Origin: Gemmatimonadota bacterium
GTDB taxonomy: Bacteria > Gemmatimonadota > Gemmatimonadetes > Gemmatimonadales > GWC2-71-9
NCBI GenBank assembly: GCA_029862935.1
Contig: JAOTWK010000027.1
Span: 1-17,205 of the forward strand
Direction: 5' to 3'
DNA length: 17,205 bases
Shown: positions 6,501-14,629 of the stretch, in pieces
Layout of the letters: each line of letters starts with the position of its first letter
Numbering within the stretch: the stretch's first letter is position 1
Made by a program: the position numbers and the translations under genes
Notes under the pieces: model-generated
Told to the model about the DNA's origin: nothing
Database searches by the model: none
The model's input: only the letters and a program-made list of their open reading frames with translations

Positions 6501-8976
6501 CGCCACGCTCGTCGTCGCGGTCCTTGCCATCAGTGCATCGTCACTGACGGCGCAACTCACTCCGCCCGAGACCGGGGGCATTGTCGCGCTCGACCGTCTG
6601 TTGCAGCAACTGGGAGAGAGTCGTCGGGTGTTGGTTATCGGGGCCCATCCCGATGACGAAGACACTCGGCTCTTGGCGCTCGCGGCTCAAGGCCTCGGCG
6701 CTGACGCGGCGTACCTCTCGCTGTCGCGCGGTGAGGGTGGACAGAACCTGATCGGTGACGAGCTGGGCGTCGCGCTCGGTCTCCTGCGCACGCGTGAGCT
6801 CGAGGCGGCACGACGCCAGGATGGCGCACGCCAGTATTTCACCCGCGCGTATGATTTCGGCTATTCCCGCTCGCTCGAGGAAACGGCAGTGCAGTGGCTG
6901 CCTGATTCAGTCCTCGCCGATGTCGTTCGCATCGTGCGCCGCTTCCGACCACATGTGATCGTATCGGTCTTCTCGGGTACCGAGCGGGACGGCCACGGTC
7001 AGCACCAGATGGCCGGAGTCACGGCCCAACGCGTCTTCGACGCCGCTAGCGACCCGGACGCCCACGGATTTGATGAGAAGTTGCAGGCCTGGCAGCCACT
7101 CAAGCTCTACCGGTCCACACGATTCGAGGTGTCGGCGACCACGCTGTCGCTCGAGACCGGTGGGCTGGACCCCCGAAGCGGGCGCTCGTATCACCAGATC
7201 GCGATGGCGAGCCGCAGCCGTCACCGTTCGCAGGACATGGGACGCTTGCAGGAGATCGGACCGCAGCGGACCCGCCTCGCGCTGGTCGAGGATCGTACCG
7301 GCGCTGGCGATGCCGGTCTCTTCGCCGGCATCCCGCGGGACACCACGTGGATCGTGCGGTTCGCAGACTCGCTGCGCGCGCACCTGTCGGCGGCACGGCT
7401 GGCGGACGCAGCCGAACCTTTGGCACATGCACTCGGGCGCGCGAGACGCGAGCATCGTCCACGCCACCAGCGAGAGCTCCTCATGCGGGCCTTGGGCATC
7501 GCGGCAGGATTGGTATTGGACGCCACCGCGAACCGTGAGGTCGTTGAGCCGGGCGGGACCGTCGAGGTGACGCTCCGGCTCTACAACGGAGGTACGAATT
7601 CGGTTCCCTTTGAGCACATGCGGTTTCGGGCGCCGCCAGGTTGGACGGTCGAGCAGACGGATTCCGCCGGATTCCTCGAGCCGGGAGCGGCGATCGACGT
7701 CACCCGTGCGCTCACGGCGCCCGCCGATGCGCAGGTCTCGCAGCCATACTTTCTGCGACGCGATCGTCGCGGCGCACTCTACGACTGGGATGGAGCCGAC
7801 CCGTCTGTCCTCGGTGAGCCGTTCGAGCCCGAACCGCTGTTCCTGACCGTGACGGCATATGTGGCAGGCCAGGTGGTGGTGGTACAGCGAGACGTGACCC
7901 ACCGACACAACGATCAGGCGGTTGGGGAGATCCGTCGGCCCGTGCGGGTGGTGCCGCAGCTCGAGGTGAGACTGGAGCCACAGGTGCTGCTCTGGTCAGC
8001 GGATGGGCCCGACACCCAGGACTTCACGGTGACGCTGAGTGCGAATGGGACAGATGACGTGTCCGGAGAACTCGCCCTCGAGGTGGATCGATGGGGATCC
8101 CCGCCGACGCAGTCGTTTGCGCTCGATGGCCGCGGCGCGAGCCAGAGCTACACGTTTACCGTGCGGAAACCCACCGGCGCCGCTCGCGACACGGTGTCGG
8201 TCCGGGCCGTGGCTCGCACGGCATCCGGCGACGCATTCGATGCCGGGTTCGAGGCGATCCAGTACGACCACATCGATCCCGTGTGGTATCAGGAACCTGC
8301 GCGGGGAGTCATTCGGCTGGCACCGATCGCAGGTCCCGACGGTCTCCGTGTCGGATACGTTCGTGGGGCGGCCGATCGTGTGCCGGAAGCGCTCCAGCGA
8401 GTTGGGTTGGACGTGGAGGTGATGGACCAGGGTGTTTTGGCCCGCGGCGATCTGTCCACATACGACGTCGTGGTCATCGGCAGCCGCGCATACGAGACCA
8501 ATGCCGCGCTGATCGAGCACAACGACCGCCTGCTCGCCTATGTGCGCAATGGTGGCCGTCTCGTCGTGCAATACCAGCAGTACCAGTTCGTGCGTGGCAA
8601 CTATGCGCCCTACCGGCTCACCATCCGGCGTCCGCACGACAGAGTGACGGACGAGACCGCTCCGGTACGGATGCTCGAGCCGACGCACCCTGTGTTCCAC
8701 GCGCCGAATCGGATCTCCGAACTCGATTGGCTCGCGTGGCCGCAGGAGCGGGGACTGTACTTCGCGAGCGAGTGGGACGGTCGGTACACGCCGCTGCTCG
8801 AGATGAAGGATCCGGGCATGCCACCTGTCCAGGGAGGTCTCCTGGTGGCCTCCTACGGGGAGGGAACCTACGTCTATACGGGCATCAGTTTCTTCCGATC
8901 GCTCCCCGCAGGGACGCCTGGCGCGTACCGACTCTTCCTCAATCTTCTGGCCTACGAGGGTACGGATGGGCGATAG
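6475..8976 (+). CDS. Secreted PIG-L family deacetylase with C-terminal GATase1-like domain
   Basis: An 833-residue zinc-dependent N-deacetylase of the PIG-L/LmbE family. With the TTG start at 6475, residues 1-27 make a signal peptide (R-A-K-R-R, hydrophobic core, S-L-T-A before Q-L), so it should act outside the cytoplasm. The metal site shows A-H-P-D-D-E (His58, Asp60, Asp61) and H-G-Q-H (His174, His177). Residues about 335-500 and 505-610 look like Ig-like/NEW3-type beta domains. Residues about 625-833 resemble a class I glutamine amidotransferase-like (ThuA-like) fold but contain no cysteine, so no amidotransferase nucleophile. Earlier in-frame starts at 6433 (TTG) and 6436 (GTG) would lengthen the n-region by 13-14 residues and deepen the overlap with the preceding gene. 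It overlaps the small membrane gene that follows. The substrate is unknown; N-acylated sugars are typical of the family. Confidence 0.9.
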   Translation: MSSRAKRRSATLVVAVLAISASSLTAQLTPPETGGIVALDRLLQQLGESRRVLVIGAHPDDEDTRLLALAAQGLGADAAYLSLSRGEGGQNLIGDELGVALGLLRTRELEAARRQDGARQYFTRAYDFGYSRSLEETAVQWLPDSVLADVVRIVRRFRPHVIVSVFSGTERDGHGQHQMAGVTAQRVFDAASDPDAHGFDEKLQAWQPLKLYRSTRFEVSATTLSLETGGLDPRSGRSYHQIAMASRSRHRSQDMGRLQEIGPQRTRLALVEDRTGAGDAGLFAGIPRDTTWIVRFADSLRAHLSAARLADAAEPLAHALGRARREHRPRHQRELLMRALGIAAGLVLDATANREVVEPGGTVEVTLRLYNGGTNSVPFEHMRFRAPPGWTVEQTDSAGFLEPGAAIDVTRALTAPADAQVSQPYFLRRDRRGALYDWDGADPSVLGEPFEPEPLFLTVTAYVAGQVVVVQRDVTHRHNDQAVGEIRRPVRVVPQLEVRLEPQVLLWSADGPDTQDFTVTLSANGTDDVSGELALEVDRWGSPPTQSFALDGRGASQSYTFTVRKPTGAARDTVSVRAVARTASGDAFDAGFEAIQYDHIDPVWYQEPARGVIRLAPIAGPDGLRVGYVRGAADRVPEALQRVGLDVEVMDQGVLARGDLSTYDVVVIGSRAYETNAALIEHNDRLLAYVRNGGRLVVQYQQYQFVRGNYAPYRLTIRRPHDRVTDETAPVRMLEPTHPVFHAPNRISELDWLAWPQERGLYFASEWDGRYTPLLEMKDPGMPPVQGGLLVASYGEGTYVYTGISFFRSLPAGTPGAYRLFLNLLAYEGTDGR

Positions 8977-9082
8977 GTCCATTCGTCGAGCCACGTGGCG
9001 CGTCGTGTTGATTCGCGTGATCGGCGTGCAGGCGGTCACCCTCGTGGTGCTGTGGTTGCTTCAAGCCCGCTACGGCTGGTGA
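8966..9082 (+). CDS. Small single-span membrane protein (38 aa), unrecognised
   Basis: An ATG at 8966, 11 nt before the end of the deacetylase gene and in a different frame, opens 38 codons ending in TGA at 9080-9082. The product starts with a basic segment (R4, R7, R8, R12), has one hydrophobic helix at about residues 13-32, and ends Q-A-R-Y-G-W. It overlaps the deacetylase by 11 nt and ends 10 nt before the symporter ATG, with the symporter's ribosome-binding site against its stop. This spacing, with no wasted bases, supports a translated gene. Small membrane partners precede some sodium:solute symporters (YjcH before ActP, YhdT before PanF); those have more helices, so a partner role here is inference. 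It could alternatively be a translational-coupling leader. Confidence 0.6.
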   Translation: MGDRSIRRATWRVVLIRVIGVQAVTLVVLWLLQARYGW

Positions 9083-9086
9083 AGGG
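9082..9086 (+). promoter_or_regulatory. Shine-Dalgarno (AAGGG) of the symporter
   Basis: AAGGG lies 6 nt before the ATG at 9093 and touches the stop codon of the 38-residue gene. It is one of the few clear ribosome-binding sites in the window and fixes the symporter start. Its position suggests coupling between termination of the small gene and symporter initiation. Confidence 0.6.
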
Positions 9087-9092
9087 CGCAGC

Positions 9093-10781
9093 ATGCATCC
9101 CATAAACTGGATGATCGTCGGCGCGTATCTGGCGTACGTGCTGGTGGACGGCGTTCGGCGGGCCAAGGGCACGGGGCAAATCGAGGGGTACTTCCTCGCG
9201 GGGCGGAGCCTGCCGTGGTGGGTGGTGGGACTCTCCGTCATGGCCACCCAGCTTTCGGCCGTCACGTTGATCGGAACGACCGGCCAGGGCGCGACCGACG
9301 GCATGCGGTTCGTGCAGTTCTACTTTGGACTTCCCATCGCCATGGTAATTCTCGGCGTGACACTCGTGCCGTTTCTCCACGGCGCAAAGGTGTTCACGGC
9401 CTACGAGTACCTCGAGCGACGGTTTGACGCTCGCACCCGCTCGCTCACGAGCTTCTTGTTTCTCCTGTCACGTGGCATGTCAGTTGGGACGATCCTCGCC
9501 GCTCCAGGCGTTGTCTTCTCTGCGGTCTTCGGATGGGATCTGCTGTGGTCGGTCGTGCTCATCGGTGTACCCACCGTGATCTATACCATGATCGGCGGGG
9601 TGCAGGCAGTTGCATGGATCGATGTCAAGCAGATGGTGCTCATCGTTGCCGCGCTCGTGGCGGTTGTTGTCGTCCTGCTGGTCCAGATGCCGGTCAGCCC
9701 GGACGAGGCGCTGCGCGTCGCCGGAGCGACCGGTCGACTCGACATGTTCGACTTCTCCTTCGATCTGAGCGAGACGTACACATTTTGGTCTGGTCTCATT
9801 GGCGGAACATTCTTGATGTTGTCGTACTTCGGGACTGATCAGAGCCAGGTGCAACGGTACCTCGCGGCGCGCTCGGTCGATGAAGCGCGCACCTCGCTGC
9901 TCATGAGCGCTTATTGGAAGATCCCTCTGCAGGCTCTGGTGCTGTTGGTTGGCGTCCTCGTCTTCGTGTACTACATCTTTCAGCCCAGTCCGCTGTTGTT
10001 CAACCCGGCACACGAATCCCAAGTGCGGAGCGCGGAGACAACGGTGTATCAAGGGTTGGAGACGCGATACCTTGAGATACTGGGGTCGCGGGAAACAGCG
10101 GCGCGCGCGGCCGCCGACTTGCGGCGCGCGGGCGACGTGACGGGTGCAACAGCGGCGCTCGAGACGTTCCGCGCCACCGATGCAGAAGCGCAGGCAGTAC
10201 GCGGGGAGGCGTTGGCCCTAGCAGCGCGAGTCACGGGTGAGTCGTCCAGAGATGTGAACTACGTGATTCCCCGCTTTGTGTTGCAGGAGCTCCCGATCGG
10301 CCTTGCGGGTATCTTCATCGCGGCGGTCATGGCAGCTGCCATGTCGAGTATTGCCGCCGAGCTCAATTCGCTGTCGACGGCGACGGTCATCGATTTCTAT
10401 CGGCGGTGGTTTCGACCTGAGGGTAGTGATGCACATTACCTCAGGGTCTCGAAGATCGTAACTGGCGCGTGGGGGGTGTTTGCGTGTGCGGTGGCGATCT
10501 ATGCGGCCACGTTGGGCTCACTCATCGAGGTGGTCAATCGATTTGGCTCATTCTTCTACGGGTCGATCCTTGGCGTGTTCTTACTCGCCATGATTCCCGG
10601 GTCGCGTGCGATCGGCGCCTTTGTGGGCCTGCTGGTCGGCATGGGGGTAGTCGCGGCCGTCACGTTCGGTGCGCCGTCCGTGTCCTTCTTGTGGCATAAC
10701 GTGGTCGGTGCGGTCACCGTCGTCGTAATCGGACTGGTGTTGAGCAAGACCACGCGCACCCCAATGAGCTCCATGCCATGA
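9093..10781 (+). CDS. Sodium:solute symporter (SSS family) with a large soluble insertion
   Basis: A 562-residue inner-membrane transporter predicted to have about 13 helices, using the sodium gradient for uptake. Family marks include G-x-x-x-Y-F-L-A-G-R-S-L-P-W-W (28-43), Y-E-Y-L-E-R-R-F (104-111), G-G-x-x-A-V-x-W-x-D (168-177), Y-F-G-T-D-Q-S-Q-V-Q-R (245-255) and A-A-M-S-S-x-x-A-E-L-N-S-L-S-T (415-429), which includes the Ser residues used for sodium in this fold. Residues about 306-389 form an Ala/Arg/Glu-rich, hydrophilic, probably helical insertion between two membrane segments, longer than loops I associate with the family. The substrate cannot be read from sequence. The gene sits between the small membrane gene (10 nt before) and the MFS gene (ATGA overlap), so uptake of a deacetylase product is a reasonable inference. 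Confidence 0.92.
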   Translation: MHPINWMIVGAYLAYVLVDGVRRAKGTGQIEGYFLAGRSLPWWVVGLSVMATQLSAVTLIGTTGQGATDGMRFVQFYFGLPIAMVILGVTLVPFLHGAKVFTAYEYLERRFDARTRSLTSFLFLLSRGMSVGTILAAPGVVFSAVFGWDLLWSVVLIGVPTVIYTMIGGVQAVAWIDVKQMVLIVAALVAVVVVLLVQMPVSPDEALRVAGATGRLDMFDFSFDLSETYTFWSGLIGGTFLMLSYFGTDQSQVQRYLAARSVDEARTSLLMSAYWKIPLQALVLLVGVLVFVYYIFQPSPLLFNPAHESQVRSAETTVYQGLETRYLEILGSRETAARAAADLRRAGDVTGATAALETFRATDAEAQAVRGEALALAARVTGESSRDVNYVIPRFVLQELPIGLAGIFIAAVMAAAMSSIAAELNSLSTATVIDFYRRWFRPEGSDAHYLRVSKIVTGAWGVFACAVAIYAATLGSLIEVVNRFGSFFYGSILGVFLLAMIPGSRAIGAFVGLLVGMGVVAAVTFGAPSVSFLWHNVVGAVTVVVIGLVLSKTTRTPMSSMP

Positions 10782-11980
10782 TCGGATCAGCGCACCTCAA
10801 GCGACTGTCCGTGCTCATGGCGACCGCCTTCGTGGACATGCTCGGGTTCGCGATGATCTTCCCGCTTCTCCCGTTCTATGCGCTCCGGTTGGATGCCAGC
10901 GAGTGGGTCATCGGCTGGATGATTGCGAGCTTCAACATCATCCAGCTGGCGTCGGCGCCGATTTGGGGCAGGACGTCCGACAACCTCGGCCGCCGCACGT
11001 CGATTCTCTTCGGGCTCGTGGCGTCGGCTGTGGCGTTCTTGGTGTTTGGGTTTGCGACGAGCATCTGGATGCTCTTTCTGTCTCGCATGGTGCAGGGATT
11101 TGGCGGCGGGACGACCGGAGTCTTGCAGGCCTACGTTGCCGACGTGACCGAGCCCAAAGATCGCGCCAAGGCACTCGGATGGCTGTCGGCGGCGACCGGA
11201 TTGGGCGTCATGATCGGTCCAGCGATTGGATCGCTCGCGTTCAAGTTCGGGCCTGCCGCGCCAGGAGTCGTCGCTGCCGGCCTCTGTTTCCTCAACATCG
11301 GTTTTGCGTGGCGCTGGCTACCAGAGTCGTTTCCGGGCCGGCGCGGTGATGAGGGGCCTCCACGTCCCATTCGGACGATGATCTTCGAGGTGATTCGCTC
11401 GCCAGGATCGGAAGTGTCCCGTCTGATCTGGATCTACGCGTCCGGCATGCTTGGGTTCATGTCGATGACGAGCGTGCTGGCATTGTATCTGGCAGCCGAC
11501 TTCGGCGTGACCGAGGAATCGATCTTCATCTTCTTCGTTTACGTAGGGGCCGTCGGCGTGCTGATGCGCGCCGTCATGCTCGGTAAGCTCGTTGACTGGT
11601 TGGGTGAGGTGAAACTCATGCGAGTCGGCGCCACCGTGCTTGCAATCGGCCTCTTGGCCATTCCGCTGCCGCGCACGGTCGTGACCTTGGGGCTCGTATT
11701 GGGCTTGGTTCCCATCGGTACGGCCTGTCTCTTTCCCGCGGTGTCGGCCCTCATCTCCCATCGCGCAGCCAAGCATGAGCTCGGGCAGTCATTGGGTGTG
11801 CAGCAGGCATTCGGCGGTGTCGCCCGAGTTGCCGCGCCCATCTGGGCGACTGCTGTCTACCAGGCGCTCGGACAGGCGATCCCGTTCTACATCGCGGGAG
11901 GCGTCGTCGCACTCGTGGTCGTGCTTGCGGCCACCGTCAAGCCCGTCCCGCCTCCGGTACCGGTAGCCAATCCCGGGTGA
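10778..11980 (+). CDS. MFS transporter, TetA-like/DHA1-type
   Basis: A 400-residue, 12-helix major facilitator. Early residues include A-F-V-D-M-L-G-F-x-M-I-F-P-L-L-P-F-Y (17-34), typical of TetA-like proton antiporters. Motif A is G-R-T-S-D-N-L-G-R-R (64-73), Arg103 in L-S-R-M-V-Q-G-F matches motif B, and G-L-G-V-M-I-G-P-A-I-G (141-151) matches motif C of antiporters. It probably exports a small molecule, but the substrate is unknown. Its ATG shares an ATGA with the symporter stop, which indicates translational coupling and membership in the same operon. It is the last gene of the run, followed after 40 bp by the convergent amidohydrolase. The C-terminus is Pro/Val-rich and short. Confidence 0.92.
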   Translation: MIGSAHLKRLSVLMATAFVDMLGFAMIFPLLPFYALRLDASEWVIGWMIASFNIIQLASAPIWGRTSDNLGRRTSILFGLVASAVAFLVFGFATSIWMLFLSRMVQGFGGGTTGVLQAYVADVTEPKDRAKALGWLSAATGLGVMIGPAIGSLAFKFGPAAPGVVAAGLCFLNIGFAWRWLPESFPGRRGDEGPPRPIRTMIFEVIRSPGSEVSRLIWIYASGMLGFMSMTSVLALYLAADFGVTEESIFIFFVYVGAVGVLMRAVMLGKLVDWLGEVKLMRVGATVLAIGLLAIPLPRTVVTLGLVLGLVPIGTACLFPAVSALISHRAAKHELGQSLGVQQAFGGVARVAAPIWATAVYQALGQAIPFYIAGGVVALVVVLAATVKPVPPPVPVANPG

Positions 11981-11992
11981 CGCAATGAGCGC

Positions 11993-12010
11993 GATGCGTG
12001 TGCACGCATC
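11993..12010. terminator. Inverted repeat in the convergent gap
   Basis: GATGCGTG and CACGCATC form an 8-bp perfect stem around 2 nt (7 bp if a 4-nt loop is allowed) in the 40-bp gap between the MFS gene and the convergent amidohydrolase. Its place suits a bidirectional transcription end. No T-run follows on either side, so Rho-independent function is uncertain. Confidence 0.4.
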
Positions 12011-12020
12011 TGCCAGGCGG

Positions 12021-13697
12021 CTACGTACGCTCCTGCTGCCGACGATAGACGACCTTCCCGCCCAGCACTGTCATGACGACGTGGGTATCGAGAATGCGTT
12101 CCGGTGCCACGGTCATGATGTCCTGACTCAAGATCACGAAGTCCGCGTATTTCCCGGGCGAGAGTGAGCCCGACACGTCTTCCATGAAGCCGGCGTAGGC
12201 CGGCCAAAGGGTCATGCTTTTCAGTGCCTCGTCGCGCGTGGTCCGCTCGCCCCCGAACCAGCCGCCCGCGGGCCAGCCGGTTTCGTCCTGGCGCGTCACG
12301 AATGCCTTGAAGGAAATGAGTGGATTCGGATGCTCAACGGGAAAGTCCGAGCCGTTCGGGATCACGACGCCGGTGTTGAGAAGTGTGCGCCACGCGTAGG
12401 CACCTTGCACCCGGGTCCACCCCAGCCGATCGATCGCCCAGTACATGTCGCTGGTCTGATGGCTGCCCTGCATAGACGGGATGACGTCGAGCTGAGCGAA
12501 GCGCGGGATATCCTGGAAGTGAAGGATCTGCGCGTGCTCGACGCGGAAGCGGTGATCCGACGTCGGCACTTCGGTCAGTGCCGACTCGAACGCGTCCAGC
12601 ACGAGGCGGTTGGCCCGATCGCCGATGGCATGCACGTTGAGTTGGAACCCCTGCCGTAACGCCCGCACCGCGACCGCGCGCACCCGCTCGGGCGCAGTCG
12701 TCACCAGACCTCGGTTGTCCGGATCGTCGGCATAGGGTTCGAGCAGTGCCGCCCCACGGCTCCCCAGCGCGCCGTCCGACGAGATCTTGATGGACCGGAT
12801 CCACAGGCGGCCGTCGTACAGGCCGGCTTGCGGTCCGCGTGCGAAGTAGCGGTCGAGTGTCTGATCGCCCGACGAAATCATGACGTAGTTGCGCAGATCG
12901 TAGCGGCCGTCCTGGGCCAGCTCCTCATACAGATCGATGATCTCTGGTCCGACACCCGCGTCGTGCACACCGGTCAGGCCCCATTTGTTGGCCTCGCGGA
13001 CTGCTGCCAGGATCGCTTCGCGAGTCTCCGATCGGGCGGGGCTCGGAATGACGCGGCTGACGATTCCCTGTGCTCTGTCGATGAGCACGCCCGTCGGATT
13101 GCCGTTCGCGTCCCTGATCACCCGGCCTCCATCGGGATCGGGCGTCGCTGCGGTCACCCGCGCGAGCTCGAGCGCTTTCTCGTTGACGAGCGCCGCATGG
13201 CCATCTACGCGTGTCAGATACACCGGATGATCGGGGACTGCCCGAGAAAGAGCCTCCATGGTGGGAAACCGGGTGTCTGCCCAGTCGTTCTGATCCCACC
13301 CTTGTCCGGTGACCCACTCGCCGCGCGGCGTAGTACGGGCACGTTCGGCTACGCGTTCGACTACCTGCAAGTACGAGCGGGTTCCCACCAAGTCGACGCG
13401 TCGCAGCGCGGCACCGAGCCCGGCGAGGTGCACGTGCGCGTCGACCATTCCGGGGATCACCGTGCGACCCTCGAGGTCCGTGCGGGTCGTGCGATTCCCG
13501 GCGAGTGCCTCCACGCCGCGTCGACTCCCGACGAAGATCACTCGCCCATCGCGCACGGCCATGGCCTCGGCGAGGGGACGGTTGGCGTCTACCGTGTAGA
13601 TACGTCCGTTGTACAGGATCCAGTCAGCTGGTTGCTGCTGCGCCGTGAGGGGTACGGACGCCAGCATCAGCGCAAGGAACAAATGTCGTGCGTGCAT
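12021..13697 (-). CDS. Secreted amidohydrolase, YtcJ-like (amidohydrolase family 3)
   Basis: A 558-residue metal-dependent hydrolase of the amidohydrolase superfamily. Residues 1-19 form a signal peptide (M-H-A-R-H-L-F, then L-T-A before Q-Q-Q), placing it in the periplasm. The metal and catalytic motifs are present in order: H-x-H in D-A-H-V-H-L (His88, His90), Lys304 in I-K-I-S-S-D-G, His356 in N-V-H-A-I-G-D-R-A, His388 in E-H-A-Q and Asp451 in G-S-D-F-P-V-E. The N- and C-terminal strands (N-G-R-I-Y-T-V-D, G-K-Y-A-D-F-V-I-L) form the small beta domain. The superfamily cleaves amide or C-N bonds in small molecules; the substrate is not predictable. I chose the ATG at 13697 over an in-frame GTG at 13709, because the ATG starts the signal peptide directly and the GTG lies in a palindrome. 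It is monocistronic, 73 bp after the hydrolase. Confidence 0.92.
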   Translation of the reverse strand: MHARHLFLALMLASVPLTAQQQPADWILYNGRIYTVDANRPLAEAMAVRDGRVIFVGSRRGVEALAGNRTTRTDLEGRTVIPGMVDAHVHLAGLGAALRRVDLVGTRSYLQVVERVAERARTTPRGEWVTGQGWDQNDWADTRFPTMEALSRAVPDHPVYLTRVDGHAALVNEKALELARVTAATPDPDGGRVIRDANGNPTGVLIDRAQGIVSRVIPSPARSETREAILAAVREANKWGLTGVHDAGVGPEIIDLYEELAQDGRYDLRNYVMISSGDQTLDRYFARGPQAGLYDGRLWIRSIKISSDGALGSRGAALLEPYADDPDNRGLVTTAPERVRAVAVRALRQGFQLNVHAIGDRANRLVLDAFESALTEVPTSDHRFRVEHAQILHFQDIPRFAQLDVIPSMQGSHQTSDMYWAIDRLGWTRVQGAYAWRTLLNTGVVIPNGSDFPVEHPNPLISFKAFVTRQDETGWPAGGWFGGERTTRDEALKSMTLWPAYAGFMEDVSGSLSPGKYADFVILSQDIMTVAPERILDTHVVMTVLGGKVVYRRQQERT

Positions 13698-13706
13698 AGA
13701 AGGTCT

Positions 13707-13718
13707 CACAACGTTGTG
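13707..13718. promoter_or_regulatory. 12-bp perfect palindrome before the amidohydrolase start
   Basis: CACAACGTTGTG ends 9 nt upstream of the amidohydrolase ATG. It could be a repressor half-site pair overlapping the ribosome-binding region. A 12-bp perfect palindrome is expected a few times by chance in a window this size, so the location is the only argument. Confidence 0.25.
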
Positions 13719-13770
13719 TTCGGGGTGGCTAGCAGTCGTGGCTCAAAGATGCCGTTGCTATGCTGCACCA

Positions 13771-14616
13771 CTACGGTCGGCTGTTCGTCAGGTGACGGCG
13801 CAAGAAGTCGTGCATCTTGTCACGATACAAGTCGCCACCGACGTCATAGGTGTCGTTGTGTCCTGCATCGGGGAGCAATACCAGCTCCTCTGCTCGCCCC
13901 GCATCAGCCACTGAGCGGCCCATCTCGACGGGCGCGATCCAGTCATCCATCCCATGGAAGACGATGAGTGGGATTGAGAGCTGCTCGGCGCGCCGCAGGT
14001 TGTTGAGTCGGAGCGTCATCAACGAAGTCGGTACGAGGGCGTAGTGCTTCTTGGCCATGTCCTTGCCGCTGGTGAACGGGGACTCGAGCACCACCGCGCG
14101 TACGCCACGTTCTGTTGCGAGATACAATGCCACCGCAGCGCCGATCGAGCGCCCGTAGACGCCGATGCGCGTGCTGTCGATATCCGGATGCGTTGCTAGG
14201 AAGTCCCACGCGGCCAAGGCATCGCGATACACGCCGCGCTCGCTGGGGCGGCCTTCACTTTCACCGTAGCCGCGATAGTCGAGTGCGAGCACACCCATGC
14301 CAGGTGGGCGGAAGTCGCGGAGGATCGAGCCGATGCCCCCGATCGTCTCCATGTTGCCGTGAAACCAGATCAATCCGGGGGCCTTACCAGTGTCGGGTCG
14401 GGGGACGGGCGGCAGATACCACCCCTTGAGCGCCACGCCGTCGGACGTGTAGACGGTCACGATCTCGCCTTCCGGAAGACCGACGGTGGCAGGCGGGGGC
14501 AGCGGTCCGGACGGGCCAGGGAAGGCCAGTCGATCCTGAAACCGCCAGGCCAATAAGATGGCAGCGGCGTAGACCACAATGAGAATGGCCAGGACCCTGA
14601 GACCGATCGTGAGCAT
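13771..14616 (-). CDS. Membrane-anchored alpha/beta hydrolase (ABHD13/Bem46-like)
   Basis: A 281-residue serine hydrolase. Residues 4-25 are a hydrophobic N-terminal anchor followed by W-R-F-Q-D-R-L, so the catalytic domain is probably held at the inner membrane. The fold marks are W-F-H-G-N-M-E (oxyanion region, near residue 85), L-D-Y-R-G-Y-G-E-S-E-G, the nucleophile elbow G-R-S-I-G-A-A (Ser157), Asp225 in H-G-M-D-D-W-I-A-P and His253 in D-A-G-H-N-D-T, giving a complete triad. Relatives are lipases, esterases or thioesterases; the substrate is unknown. It starts 13 nt after the stop of the upstream membrane-protein gene on the same strand, so the two are probably cotranscribed. No Shine-Dalgarno is evident before the ATG. 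Confidence 0.9.
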   Translation of the reverse strand: MLTIGLRVLAILIVVYAAAILLAWRFQDRLAFPGPSGPLPPPATVGLPEGEIVTVYTSDGVALKGWYLPPVPRPDTGKAPGLIWFHGNMETIGGIGSILRDFRPPGMGVLALDYRGYGESEGRPSERGVYRDALAAWDFLATHPDIDSTRIGVYGRSIGAAVALYLATERGVRAVVLESPFTSGKDMAKKHYALVPTSLMTLRLNNLRRAEQLSIPLIVFHGMDDWIAPVEMGRSVADAGRAEELVLLPDAGHNDTYDVGGDLYRDKMHDFLRRHLTNSRP

Positions 14617-14629
14617 ATATGAAAGCTAA

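Noticed and set aside
5772..6665. A 297-codon minus-strand frame opposite the PRTase-like gene
   Set aside because: The plus strand shows a recognisable fold-level layout and fits the operon direction, while the minus frame gives a motif-free, low-complexity product.
7996..9039. A 347-codon minus-strand open frame opposite the deacetylase
   Set aside because: It is Arg-rich, has no motif, and crosses the deacetylase, the 38-residue gene and the gap before the symporter; best read as a shadow.
12828..13967. A 379-codon plus-strand open frame across the amidohydrolase and its upstream gap
   Set aside because: It is antisense to the well-supported amidohydrolase and hydrolase genes and has low-complexity composition.
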